Source: Omphiscola glabra (taxonomy: Eukaryota > Mollusca > Gastropoda > Lymnaeidae). Taken from it: DNA of 64,000 bases. Location: positions 6,471,012 to 6,535,011 of the forward strand of contig OZ024809.1 of assembly GCA_964017045.1 (NCBI GenBank), given 5' to 3'. Made by a program: the position numbers and the translations under genes. Below the pieces are notes generated by a model. It was not told where the DNA came from and made no database searches. It worked only from the letters and a program-made list of their open reading frames with translations. Below are positions 1-11,800 of the stretch, in pieces (within the stretch, counting starts at the first letter, position 1; each line of letters starts with the position of its first letter).

Positions 1-289
1 ATGCAAAAAAAGTCTATAAATATCAGGCCATCCCAATCCAGAAATTATGAGAAGGTTTAGTACAGTGACATAAATTTAAATTATTTAAATAGATAACTAG
101 GATTTCAGGTATAACATGTGAGTTATGTTAGTACTAGGACCATGTATTAAATCAAATCACAAAATGTTCTGTTCAGGTGATAGTGTGTTGTGGTCAGCAG
201 TAGCAGTAAAGCTGACCATTGAATCAAGTAAGGAAGCTTGTCCATTCCATACACAGCGCATTCAATGCTGTAGCTCTCTTCATTTAGCC
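1..289 (+). other. TMEM164 upstream sequence / probable 5' UTR
   Basis: The frame of the first TMEM164 coding exon stays open upstream to about 125, but the homology to TMEM164 starts only at the ATG at 290. A polypyrimidine-poor AG near 175 could be a 3' splice site for a 5' UTR exon. I see no TATA box or other promoter element, so the true transcription start may lie outside the window. Confidence 0.3.
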
Positions 290-652
290 ATGGCTTTACC
301 TGCTGACTATCACAGAACTGATGGTTGGTTTGACTGGGCTTATAAGGGTGTGGACCATTCCTTTCCTGGAAATGGTGGGCTTGAATGCAGAGATTTCCTA
401 AGCATCTCTCAACGTTGCTGGGAGAGTTTGGGAGCCTCTGTCGTTGCACTCCTCGCTTTGATAGTAGCCTATCCGAGGTTACAGCTGCCTCGACCATGTT
501 CGTGTGCATATCGTCGTAAACCGGAGCCCCTAGGAAAGAGGCTTCTCCTACTCCTGATGTGTTTGACGTTTGGGATTGAACTTGGGTTCAAGTTGGCCAC
601 TCGTCAGATGATCTGGATTGGAAATCCTTGTCACCTGGCAACCATGATGCAG
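290..652 (+). CDS. TMEM164: TMEM164 coding exon 1
   Basis: Encodes residues 1-121, phase 0 at its end (ATG CAG, then donor GTTTGT). It holds the first two hydrophobic segments (about 49-62 and 86-101) and the NPCH motif at its 3' end. The exon continues openly into the intron to 745, which is read-through and not coding. Confidence 0.88.
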
Positions 653-3600
653 GTTTGTTATTTTCTGTTATTTTTTTTTTTACTCCTGTCATATAATACA
701 TTACATATGGAAGTTCTGTTGTTTTTTTTTAAAATTGTTCAATAAAGTTAAATTTCATTTCGTGAGGGGAAAATTGCTTGATAAGCTAGTCTGCTTGCTA
801 GTGACTTACTATTTTTTGCAGTCTAGTGAGGTCCAACATTTTTTGAGCAAGCGGTTGTTTTGTGTGGTGTTTTTTTTTTATGCTAACCCAACTTTCCTTC
901 TTTACCTTCCTACTCAAGTCTTAATTGAACATATACATATTTTTGCAACTTAACTTGAATCATGATCTATCTTTTTTAAATTTTAGTGTTCTTAAATATA
1001 CATAATGTACTAAAAAAAAAAAAAACATTTTCAAGATATTGCAAGTCAAAAACATTAAATTTAAAAATGCTAATATACCATAAACTCACACCGAATGGCA
1101 GAAATAAAATTTTCAAATAATCAGTGGATAAAAATATTTGTCACCATCGTCCCCACCGAGTGCCCTGTGCCTTCACACTCTTCTTGCTTAGTGTTATGTG
1201 TAACTATTTCATATTGTAAAGAGTACTGTAAACATATGGTTAATTGTTATGCCAGCATGTGTATTACAAATGAAATTCATGGCGCAAGGGAACAGATTAG
1301 ACTTTGCCAACCTGTTGTTCCCTTTTTTCACTGCTTTAGCCTCTTGGGCGTCATCGACTTCACCCAGTTCAACTAGAGGCATATAGTTTGTACCACGTTT
1401 TACAATTTTATTGCTAGAGTGGAGTGGTAGCATGTGCTTAAGCTTTAGGGTCCTGCTCATCCAACAATGCTACCTCACAGTGCACTCAGCTCCAGATCAG
1501 GTGCTTAAAATTGTGTCTTACATACAGAATAAAAGATCAAGACTTTTATATGTTTGTATCTTTACTAGCTGATGATAGACATAAGCTGATCAAGGGCATG
1601 AAATCATATGGTGATCAAGGGCATGAAAGCATATGGGGATCAAGGGCATGATAGACATATGGGGATCAAGGGCATGATAGACATATGCTGATCAAGGGCA
1701 TGAAATCATATGGTGATCAAAGGCATGATAGACATATGGTGATCAAGGGCATGAAATCATATGGTGATCAAGGGCATGAAATCATATGGTGATCAAGGGC
1801 ATGATAGACATATGGTGATCAAGGGCATGATAGACATATTGTTTAGTGTGCTCTATAAAGGTTCTTTTGCAATCTTATGCACAAGAGAAGTGTTTGTGCT
1901 ATGTAGATGGAAAGAGGGTTGGTATAAACTGTCCAGGGCTGTAATGAACATTGCCTTATTTCTTTTATTGAAGAACTGCCCTCCTTTGTTTATAAACACT
2001 TGGCCCCAGATGGATTAACCGGGGCAAAGAAATGAGTATTCCTGCTGTGTCATATTCACCCCTTCGACAGCTTCGTTCCCGGACAGACATGCTTAGTCTT
2101 TCTGTTGCCAATACACGCACTAAAACTAAAGCATTCTGTGAAATTCTCTTACTGCACCCCAAAACAATGGAATTCTCACCAGTTACACATCCGACTCATC
2201 CGCCAGAGATGAGCCTGTTTGGACAGCACTGATCTATCTATCACTTTTTATCATTACCTCTCATTTCTTCCCAGTAGCAAACTGTCAGTAATTTCAGCAG
2301 GAACCTGTTCTCAATTTTCTTTTTAATCTGTTTTTTTTTTTTTTTTTTTTTTTTTTGTGAGCAGTGTTCATGTTCCACTCCTATGAGTAGTACTGACTTA
2401 TAGAATAGATGTTAACAAAGAAATAAAGGGATCTGTGACTAATGCAAGATTAGAAGAACATGTCTTGACTCTTGAGCAGACAACTCTAGTAATGAATGAA
2501 GAATTTTATATGTACAGGGGGCTTAACTCCATAGTTATGAATAAATAATGATGTCACATGACTTGATAGCTCTTGGATGGAAAATTTTCCTTTATTGATG
2601 GTGTGCTATCTTTGTAAGTTCATATAATTAAACAAAAGCTCATTACCTTTAACAACTTTTTTGGGGGGTGGGAGTTCAACAAGGAAGTCAATGCTAATAC
2701 ACCTTGGATTTTTTTTTATCAGACCTAGTTGACACTGAACATGATGTTGAAGGGTCATGGTCACCTAATCTCAGGTGTCCCCATGAGAACATTATATTGA
2801 ATACAGACAACACATTTGGCAGTGCAGACAAAACGCCAATTTTCATAAACATGTGTACACAGAAACATTGCTAGAAACATTATTTAGAGCAAAAATACAA
2901 ACCCTAATAGATCAAACCTAAAAAATCAAATCCTACTAAATTAAGACTTAATTAACCTTAAATTTTCAACTAAAAGATATTAAATAGTACTATGCTATAA
3001 TCCCTTCCGATACCCTCACCCTATCCCCCCCCCCTTCCTCCATCCTCCCCTCCCATCTCCTGCTCCCCACCCCCTGACACATGTGTTTTAAATATAATTT
3101 TGTAAATAAATTTTATACTTGTAAATAAAACGGCGCCACAGACTCTGGACAGTGTCTACGCTCAAAATGTCATCTTTTTCTTACAGAAAAGAAACGACTA
3201 ACAAGGACACGGAAAAGTCAAAAGGGAGGAAGCCATCATCGTGTTCATTTTTTCATATCATCCTTTTTGTTTTTATCTTGCTTCCCTTTTCACACCATGC
3301 CACTTATCGTCCCAATCATTTCCACATTTCACTCCGCGGGGCTTCACACATTCCACTATGATAAATAACATTAAATGTTCGTTTGTCCTAACTCCGTCAT
3401 TGTCCACATCACCAAATTTTTTCAAAAAAAAAAAAAAAAATTCTTTTCTTACCATTTTCAATTATTTCATATGTACAAAAAAAAAAAAAAAATTTTTTGT
3501 TTAAATTTAAATGTAAAATAAAAGTAAATTAAAAATAAAATTAAACGCTACGTCAACGCAAAAGGGCGGCAGTGGAAGTCAATGAGAGAATTTTGAGGTT

Positions 3601-6600
3601 TCCGCCGCCACCCCCTTTTGTTTTTTTAAAAAAGAAGAATTAAAAAAAAAAAACCATGAGAACATTAAGGCACTATATTTTGCAACAGTACAAATAGGTT
3701 GTTGTTTTTTTAATACAGGAGAACGCTACATTTTTCTTATGTCTTATCAGCCATTGGACTGTCTCCTTGTTGTGTATTATATCATGTACTTTCTCTCAGT
3801 ACTGTTCTGGATATTCGAACAAATTAAAGACTGAACACGTTATATAATTTTACTTAGCAGGGTAGTAGATTAAACAAAAGCTACTTCAGCATCAGTTTCT
3901 TGATCTTTACTGTATATATATGTTTCATTCACATTTTCAACTAGTCCACAAGTAAGAGCCGCATGTTTTCACCCAAAGGCCAACTAAGAAATCTAATACG
4001 TTTAAAAAGTTTATTTACTGCATTTCAACAAATAGACTCTTTACTGTTCTCTTGGTTTCCAAGTTTGTTATCAGGAGCAGTTTATCTGTTGACTTTTATC
4101 TGCCTCTCTCTTCAGTGTGTCAAATTTTTGTGAGTATGCAGTTTTGTCTGCATGCATAAGTCATGTAGGGCACCTAAGTCACTCAAATCACAGCTTGAAA
4201 TGAACTGTTGATGTAAGTCTTACTGTCTAGAGCTGGATGTAAAATGTGTTTTATGTCTTAAGAGGGATGACATAAAATTGATTTCCATGCAACCTGTGGG
4301 TTGTCTTTATATACAAGCTGTGGGTTGTCTTTCTATACAAGCTGTGGGTAGTCTTTCTATACAAGGTGTGGATTGTCTTTCTATACAAGCTGGGTTGTCT
4401 TTCTATACAAGCTGTGGGTTGTCTGTTACAATTTAGTCTGCTACAATTTAGTCTTTTAGTTCAGCCTGTTACAATTTTGTCTCCACTCTTGAGTCTGTTT
4501 TATTGACTTATTTTTGTTGCCTTGCTCTTCTCCTCAGATATTTATTCTAGCAGCCCCTCCAAGCCGGATTGTGACGGCAGCTTTCAGATTGCACATGCAT
4601 ATGCTGACAGGTGCTCCAATAGCCATCCTCTTCCCAGTCATCAACACCAGATTGGTCAGTGCTCAATGCTATTGATACTCTTATTGAAATGTTTCTTACC
4701 ACAATGTTCCCAGCACCCTTGTGTCCAGCATGCTGCATTCAGTCAGGCAAGGAGCTTTCATCAGAACATTTAGAGAGTACCAAACACATCTCTGCATCAG
4801 CACCTACAAGAAACTGTAATCTAAAATCTTTTGGTAATTTTTCAATGGGAATTGTATATTGTGGAAGGATGTGGGATTTGTTGAAAATAACATAATCCCA
4901 TGCTCAAAGTGGAACCTTTATGACAGTTTATAAAACATGACATTCACATATTTGTTACAAAATATGACATTCACATATTTGTTACAAGGTTAATTTCAAG
5001 TGTTTTTTTTCAATTTACTTTCTCTTTCAACAACAAAGCTATTTTATATTATGGTTCAGGCCTGTTCTAAATGGACAAATTGCAGCCCTTTTTTTTTAAC
5101 CCAAAATTTTTAGGTTAAAAATATGTTACAATTCTCTAACTACATGTGTAGAATTAAAATCAACATGTTGCAGTATTTCGTTAGATTAAATCATTGGAGG
5201 AGTTTCCCGCTAGCAATGGAGGATAAAGTTAGCTAGTATTAAAGAAAAGCCCAAGCGTTTCTTTTGCTGGTTTATCAGTGACTGTTTTACATGTTCCAGC
5301 TGCCATTTGAGACGGGAGTGTATTTCCTCCAGCACTTTCTGATGCTGATTATTCCCTTCTACCTGATGAAAACAGGGGGTATGTCGTCAGTTACTCTGTC
5401 ACACTCAAAATAAGATTTACATTAGCTATGTGTGTAAGATAAGTGCTTTACATATACCTGCAGTGTTTATATCAGGCGACTGTTAAAAATTGAAAACTCC
5501 AACTAGCGAGCCACCAGCAACACTAACGCTTACATAGTAGCTCTGCTCCATGTTTGACTTTTGTTATGTTTATAGGTTAGGGCGATGGTTCTCAACCTGT
5601 GGGTCACGACACCCTTGTGGGTCACGACACCCTTGGGGGTCTCTGACAAATTGGCAGGGCTTGATTGAAAATTTCAGAAATTAAAAGAGTTGGGGGTGGG
5701 TGTTAATGATCGGATGTGTATTTTTCTTATTTGAATTTTGATTTTTTAAAATATTATTTACAGGGATCTGACTAGTTTCTTCTGGTTACTATGCTATGAC
5801 TACGCTACAGCTACATAAAATATCTTTAAAAACTAGGATTCATTTTGTAGATATCAGAAACTAATTTAAAATAAATATATTTTGCATTTTCCATTCATTT
5901 TTAATAATGCAAACACCTTTTTAACTACAAAAATGGTCTGCCCCCCATCCCCCTTCTCAACACGTTTCTCAGTTTCAATGTATAATTCTGGTTGTGGGTT
6001 GCCATAACTTGGAAAATGTTATATAGTTGCCGCTGCCCTAAACAGAGTGAAAACCGTTGGATTAGGATTATATTGTTAAGCTATTAGTGAAGCCTTTAAT
6101 TTTGATGCCTACATCATTGCTCCAGACTCAGATCCGCCGGCTATTGTCTCCAAAAAGCAGGGTGTAAATAAACTGCACTTGGCTCAGCGCTAGTGTGCAA
6201 GATGTGTTGAGAATTAACTAAGTGTGTAAGATGGGTTGAGAATTAACTAAGTGTGTAAGATGAGTTGAGAATTAACTAAGTGTGTAAGATGAGTTGAGAA
6301 TTAGCTAAGTGTGTAAGATGAATACATTACATATCCATGAAGGTCTATATCAAAGTGCTGTCTAATAAAATTATTGCAGTTCAAACCTTGTGAAAAATAT
6401 GTTGATAACATTTCTGGAAATTAGGACTTTGATTTAATTCTTCAGTTTTTTTAAACTCTTGAGGTTAATTTTTTAAATTTTTTTAAATCAGATTAAGATT
6501 CTGCAATAAATCCAAATAAATGGAAATTATTTTTTTATAACTTTGTACGTATTCAATTTCAGAACATAAATAAACAAATACACTTAGATGGACATTTTAC

Positions 6601-8453
6601 AACTAGAAAAATGTACACAAGACATCTATTTCTCTAGTGTAAAATTTACCCAACACAGCATAAAACACACTCTTTTAGTGACAATAATGACTTATTTAGT
6701 GATCATTTATGGGGCTGATGAGTGACATACTGTTTCACAAAATTTTATAAATGACTTGTGTGGGAACTGTTGTGCTGATGAGGTGTCTTCATCAATGAAG
6801 TGGGTCAATAGCAGGTGACTAATGGCTCTAAATATTCTGTTCCAGATCCGTTTATACCAGAAAGACTTGGAGACTTCAGTTGGTCAATGATATCATTTGG
6901 CTTCCTATTTATATATCATTTCCTACCCCTTCAGCTTGTGGCATATGTAAGTAGCTAAGCATGACCTTTCATACAATTGTAATGTTCATTTCTAAATCAT
7001 TCATCTCTTGTTTACCAGCACAGATGGCGGTGAACCGAAATAGACGTATGAAATTCATATTTATGAAATCTTATGATTTCTTATCTTTTTTTTTTATTAT
7101 GATCACAGTTGAAAATAAGTCAATATGCCTTAAAAACAGTCTCTGAAATCCTAATTTTGGATCTTCACATACAACTGACTGCATTAAAAAAAAAGTTAAC
7201 ATCAATGTGCTTTTGTCAAGCTTGTACGTAAAATTAAAGTTTACATCTCTCAAGTGAAAAGTGTGCTTCAAATACATGCAGAGTGAGAGAAAAATTATTT
7301 ATGCTATAAAAATACGAACCAATAGTAGAAACAGACCTAAGGGTATCTCAAAAAAAAGACCTAAGGGTGTCTCAAAAACAGACCTAAGGGTGTCTCCAAA
7401 AACAGTCTAAAGGGTGTCTCAATATTTTTATTTTTTATTGTAAAATAGCACAGACACTTTTTGTTAATGAATTTTTACATCATGAAGAGGCAAAGTTTGT
7501 TTGCATTTTCCAACTGATTTTAGCCTAAATATTGAAATAATAAATTATCATTATTTGGACTTTTCCTTTTTTTGGCAAATTTTTTGTTCAGGGTCTGGAC
7601 ATCTAGTAGTTTGATACATTAAATTAAAATGTAATAAATTTCCAAACATTCACTTTCACTGATACACTTGAGTTGAACTTATTATCTTGATTAATAGTCC
7701 TTAGCCCATCATAAAGAAGTCAGTAGGATTTATATTCCCTGATGTTTTCACAATGCTAAATGTCTAAATTCTTTTGAACACCAGGCCTCCCAAGTCAACT
7801 TGAATAACATGCTCTGCCCGGCTGTTTCGGATCCCTTCCATGGCAAATTTTATCGTCTGTTTGCCATATGCCACCAGTTTATCCTTATTCCAACCCTGGG
7901 CAAACTATTTGTGCTGCTGGCCAGGTCGTTCAACATTTTGCCTTACGATAACCCGCCCGATGCATCCAATATGGCAGATGTTCTCTGCTACGAGTCCAGG
8001 TACTGCGGCTACAACATGTGCTGTTCGTCCAGTGCCAGCCAAGCAGAGACATGTCCAGACACGGGAGACAGCACAGAAAATGATAGTGGAATCACTGGCA
8101 CCCTCAGCAGAAGCAACCCCTTTGGGCAGTTTCCGGGCTGCGGCTGCCCCTGTAACAGCCAGGCCGGGTGCTGTCGTTGTGGTAAGGTGGACAACGCAAC
8201 CTACGATTACAGTAACAGTTGCGAAGGCAGAGGAGGGATCGCCATGCCTTCCGTGATGCACATCGTCAACGGTAGAATTGTAGAAGGGAAGGTCAACAAC
8301 GAGGACCCAGTGGTTGTAAAACGTGGAGGGAGCCCAGAGGTGAAAATTAGCAATCACTCATCAGAAGCTAATCAGGATGAAGGTGAGCAAGATAGAACAC
8401 TCCCAGTATCAGACCTCAGTAAAAAGCGAAATGGGCACACAAAATCGCATTGA
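290..8453 (+). CDS. TMEM164: TMEM164 family transmembrane protein, five coding exons, complete
   Basis: Seen: joining 290-652, 4538-4654, 5300-5378, 6846-6946 and 7785-8453 gives one frame of about 442 residues with GT/AG at each junction. Family: the protein follows vertebrate TMEM164 along its whole length. Landmarks are [12 protein letters not shown] near the N-terminus, [23 protein letters not shown] (Cys about 114), [25 protein letters not shown] and [15 protein letters not shown]. The family is a multi-pass ER-type membrane protein; human TMEM164 has been reported as an acyltransferase that builds arachidonoyl ether phospholipids, with the Cys of the NPCH motif as probable catalytic residue. 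Start: ATG 290 gives an N-terminus matching the vertebrate one in position. Odd: human TMEM164 is just under 300 residues and ends soon after the last membrane segment, while this protein carries about 170 further residues, Cys-rich then polar. The gene runs toward HS6ST, tail to tail. Confidence 0.9.
1588..1840. repeat. 25-bp minisatellite, about 10 copies
   Basis: Tandem units share the core GATCAAGGGCATGA followed by either AATCATATGGT or TAGACATATGG. The two variants are interspersed rather than strictly alternating. It lies within TMEM164 intron 1. Confidence 0.9.
4285..4428. repeat. 24-bp minisatellite, about 6 copies
   Basis: Imperfect units of the form GCTGTGGGTTGTCTTTCTAT plus ACAA, some shortened. 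It ends about 110 bp upstream of TMEM164 exon 2. Confidence 0.85.
4538..4654 (+). CDS. TMEM164: TMEM164 coding exon 2
   Basis: 117 bp, 39 codons, phase 0 at both ends. The acceptor is TCTCCTCAG and the donor GTCAGT. It encodes [16 protein letters not shown] then [10 protein letters not shown] and LFPVINTRL, matching the human segment IFLLACPP...LQMHMLNGA...LFPVVNTRL. Confidence 0.9.
5300..5378 (+). CDS. TMEM164: TMEM164 coding exon 3
   Basis: 79 bp; the acceptor is ATGTTCCAG and the donor GTATGT. It encodes [16 protein letters not shown] and [10 protein letters not shown] plus one base of the next codon, matching the human LPFELEIYYIQHVML segment. Confidence 0.88.
5578..6042. mobile_element. 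Degenerate hAT-like non-autonomous DNA element
   Basis: The left end reads TTAGGGCGATGGTTCTCAAC and continues with CTGTGGGTCACGACACCC; the right end, reverse-complemented, begins TTTAGGGCAGCGG and contains a matching GGTTGTGGGTTGCC block. These are the familiar ends of hAT-derived repeats. A tandem duplication of GGGTCACGACACCCTTG lies near the left end. I found no convincing 8-bp target duplication, so the copy is old or its ends are misplaced. It lies in TMEM164 intron 3. Confidence 0.5.
6196..6320. repeat. 29-bp minisatellite, about 4 copies
   Basis: Units of GTGTGTAAGATGGGTTGAGA plus ATTAACTAA, within TMEM164 intron 3. Confidence 0.85.
6846..6946 (+). CDS. TMEM164: TMEM164 coding exon 4
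   Basis: 101 bp. The acceptor is TGTTCCAG; the first two bases complete a GAT codon split with exon 3, and the donor is GTAAGT. It encodes [18 protein letters not shown] then [16 protein letters not shown], a membrane segment aligned with human MFFYHFSVLQILGL. Confidence 0.88.
7330..7420. repeat. About 24-bp short tandem repeat, 4 copies
   Basis: Imperfect units based on ACAGACCTAAGGGTGTCTCA in TMEM164 intron 4. Confidence 0.75.
7785..8453 (+). CDS. TMEM164: TMEM164 coding exon 5 with Cys-rich tail
   Basis: Acceptor TTGAACACCAG, phase 0. The first 50 or so residues ([18 protein letters not shown], then YRLFAICHQ and [12 protein letters not shown]) are the conserved TMEM164 C-terminus. The remaining ~170 residues are not in the vertebrate protein. 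They hold twelve Cys in clusters ([26 protein letters not shown]) followed by a hydrophilic end with [10 protein letters not shown]. The stop is TGA at 8451-8453. Confidence 0.9.
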   Translation, partial: ASQVNLNNMLCPAVSDPFHGKFYRLFAICHQFILIPTLGKLFVLLARSFNILPYDNPPDASNMADVLCYESRYCGYNMCCSSSASQAETCPDTGDSTENDSGITGTLSRSNPFGQFPGCGCPCNSQAGCCRCGKVDNATYDYSNSCEGRGGIAMPSVMHIVNGRIVEGKVNNEDPVVVKRGGSPEVKISNHSSEANQDEGEQDRTLPVSDLSKKRNGHTKSH

Positions 8454-8492
8454 GGTTTTGAAGATTTCAGGGAATATTCTCAAAATGTTTCT

Positions 8493-8498
8493 AATAAA
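8493..8498 (+). promoter_or_regulatory. Candidate TMEM164 polyadenylation signal
   Basis: AATAAA 40 bp past the stop codon. A second one at about 8945 would give a longer 3' UTR. Which one is used cannot be decided from sequence. Confidence 0.45.
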
Positions 8499-11400
8499 TT
8501 TAATCTTTAATATATTTTAAAAGGTAAAAAAAAAAAAAAATCCAGAATTTTCATGCATCAAAGTCCTAAAGAAGTTTTAACTTATTCCAATTTTATGCAA
8601 TTTATCCATGGATTTTTATTTAGCATTTTTACATTGAAAAGATTTTATATTGGTATGAAATTTTTAGACTCCATGAATTATAAGAAAACATTCCTGTGGT
8701 GCAATATCTGTGTGCTGAGCAATTGTTTAGTAATTCTGAGGAGGAATCTTTTCAGTACCACAAAAACTGAGTCACTATGTAAACACGTTTTAATTTTGTC
8801 CAACCTCCAAATCTAATCCATTGGCAATCAACTGACTAGTTAGTTGCCACATAGGTGTAGGTCACAAACACGGTTTAAAAGACAGATTTTAAAGTTATAT
8901 CCTTTCAGTAAATTGTTTACGTCTATTTCCTAAGACCTTTGTTAATAAATGCTATGATATATTTTTTGAACAGGGCAGTATTACCCGTAGCTCAAGCTTA
9001 GGAATTCTGTCATTTTGTTAAAAAAAAAAAAAATATGTATATTATTATTATTACTGCATTCCTCTAATTTTTGCATTGATATACAAATCTTGCTGCCCTA
9101 AAGAGTTAAGCTTGTGTACATCCATTCCAGTTCAAGATGATTGGTTATTTTCTCAGTGTGGTGCACAATCAATGAATGGTCTTGAACCACTAATCTGATT
9201 TACTAGATTTCATTTCTTTCCCCTACTTCTTATTTTTTTTAAAAGCTATTACATTTCTTTATCTACAGAATTTCTAAAATTTTCTTATTAGCACTGCATT
9301 GTAATGTACAGGTTTTTATTACGATAATTCCCTCTCCACATTTCTAAATTAAAATTCACTAAAGAGCAGTTTTCTTTATTCGTTCTCATAGAATTCAAAA
9401 TATTTCAGTGCAGGATGAACTTTAGTAGACTTTGAGTTTTGCTTTGCTAGAAACACAATGATCCTAATTGAGACACATACAGTTGATTGTTTGTTGATGG
9501 AGAACAGAGTTATTCTATGTGTCCTTTATGCATCCTGTATGCATCCAAGCATGTGTGTACCATTGATCTTGTAACAAGGTCACAGACACTGATGTTCAAC
9601 AATGATTACTTACATTACCAGGAAACTTGAACAGTAGTCTGTTAACATGACAGCTGACCTTCACAAAATCCTCTCTCTTTGAACACTTGTTTGGGACTTG
9701 GCTGTGTCCAGTTCTGCTGGGCTTTTATGATTTCCAATGATAAGGATATCCTGTCCTTCTTATCTTAGTTTGATGGACAGGGGAATTATTTGCATTTAAG
9801 CATTGCAACATTAAAAACATATCATAAGAAATTCTCAGATGTATTTATTGTAGTATATGATTGTTCACTTCAACATACATTATGGTTGCTTAAACTGATT
9901 TAAAAAAAACAAAAACAAAAACTTTTTAAGCTAATGAATAGCTAATATTAATTGGACAGTGCTAGAAAACTGCACAAGCTCTTAAACCGCCCTTAGTTTA
10001 AGCTGCATTCATTTTAATACCGAACTTAACCCTAATTTAAGCTACCTCTGCAGTAATATTCCTTGGTAACAGCTATTGTAATATTATGCATTGACTTCTT
10101 TCAGTCGAACCTATTTGTTATTTTTGGATTATACCAGCCCTATTTGTATGGGTTGTTATGACAGTATTAGACCATCTTGTGTTGCTTGCATTCAGACCAG
10201 TGAATGCTAGAGGTCCATTCTCATGTGTTGCACTAGAGAAATGGAAACATATTTTGAAAGCAGATGATTTGATTTTCAAGATTCAAGCCATTATACTTAA
10301 GTTCAAGATTTGTTCCCGTCCTAAGCATGCAGAGTATTATTTATACCAGTAAACACATTGTTTAACTAGTCAAGGGATCGTTATAAAAATACAGAAGTTT
10401 TTCTCAAACTTTTGTTATTATTTTGAAATACATTTAGTCAACTAAATATATAGAAGTTTCATTTTCAATATCAAAATGGAATGACAACTTCCTATATCTA
10501 AATTATCAAATCAGCTACTGAATAAAAATCCTTACTGTTGCATTTCTTTGATTAAATCGTGCAATATATCTAAAATATTGTTCCACCAAAGGTATTTCAA
10601 ATAGGTTTATTGTTGGTTACCAGCAACTTTGTCATAACTTGTTTACTGCATTCATTATGTTCATATTTGGAGAATGATTTTCAGTGAACAGGAGTTTTCT
10701 CACTGTAATTTTTTTTTGCTGTAATATTGCTAATTTAAACTATTTTTTTCCATATTAAGAAACAGTGAATAAAGATATTTTTTTAAGCAGAGCAAGACCG
10801 TGTTTTTCACATTGAATCAGTTTCGAGTTTTTTTAAATTGAATTTTTTTTTTGATTGTTAGACAATCTTCATTGACAATTTTTTTAAAAAAATGTTTTTT
10901 CTTAGGTCCCCCCCCCCCCCCCCCCAGTGATAATTATTGCTTCCGAAGTTTTTAAATCACTTAGAAAATATTTAGTTAGTTGAAATGTCTAGTAAATGAT
11001 AAATTCCTAAGATTTCTTAACACAAATTGTATTGGCCAACCCTCAGCCACATTAAATTGACCACTGTCATGTCACAGTGACAAAACAATTGTCATAAATC
11101 CACTGAGATTGTCATCCTTTGAATTTAAACCAAGCACCAACAGAAGTGCAAACTATACCTGCAAGAATCTGTTGTTGATCAATAACTGAAGGTTTTCTGT
11201 GGTAATGATTGTTTATTCAATTGTATGACAAGTCATATATTTGTTGACATATAGTTTCATGTATGAGCACGGAAGCTGCATGATTGTTAAAATGAAAGCA
11301 TGGTGGTAATGAGAGACACGGATGTTATATGTATCAAAATATCAACTGAAATGTTAATAGAATACTTTGTGTGATATTATATATATTTATGATATTTAAT

Positions 11401-11800
11401 TTTTAAAAACTGTCCCAGAAGCTTGTGCTGGTTTTAGAAATCACATAGAATGGCCACTGGGAGCTACAGTTTTTGTCAGTGGCATCCAAGGAGATGCAAT
11501 TGTACTGCCACCAGGTTTCCCTTTGGGGGAAAAAAAAATTGAAGATTTTTGCCCTAAATATTAAACGAGCTTCGAAATAAGACTCCTGTTGTGGTGACAG
11601 GCAGAATATGACCTAACACTTCACAAGTATTTTGATTCGCCAACTTTATTCAAATATCCTAATGTTCTTAAAATTCGATTTAATTTCTAGGAGTTATTGT
11701 TTTTATTGTTATTCTGTTCAGTATCTTCCCATCACATTTAACATTCTTTTAAATATAGATTAAGAGGAGGGGGGGGGGGGGTGTAAAAATCTAATGCTAT
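8499..11800. other. Intergenic AT-rich sequence
   Basis: No supported gene. It may include a longer TMEM164 3' UTR. It contains a pure C run at 10909-10925 and several poly-A/T runs; the short open frames show no family resemblance. Confidence 0.6.

Larger units (their letters stand above)
653..4537 (+). other. TMEM164 intron 1
   Basis: About 3.9 kb of AT-rich sequence with no supported exon. It contains a 25-bp minisatellite (1588-1840), poly-T runs near 2331-2356, a C-rich stretch at 3001-3075, poly-A runs near 3424-3440 and 3478-3492, and a short 24-bp array just before the next exon. Small open frames here have no recognisable homology. Confidence 0.8.

Noticed and set aside
7840..8357. 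Overlapping frames of 138 and 150 codons inside TMEM164 exon 5
   Set aside because: Shadows of the coding frame, which is supported by homology and splice phase.
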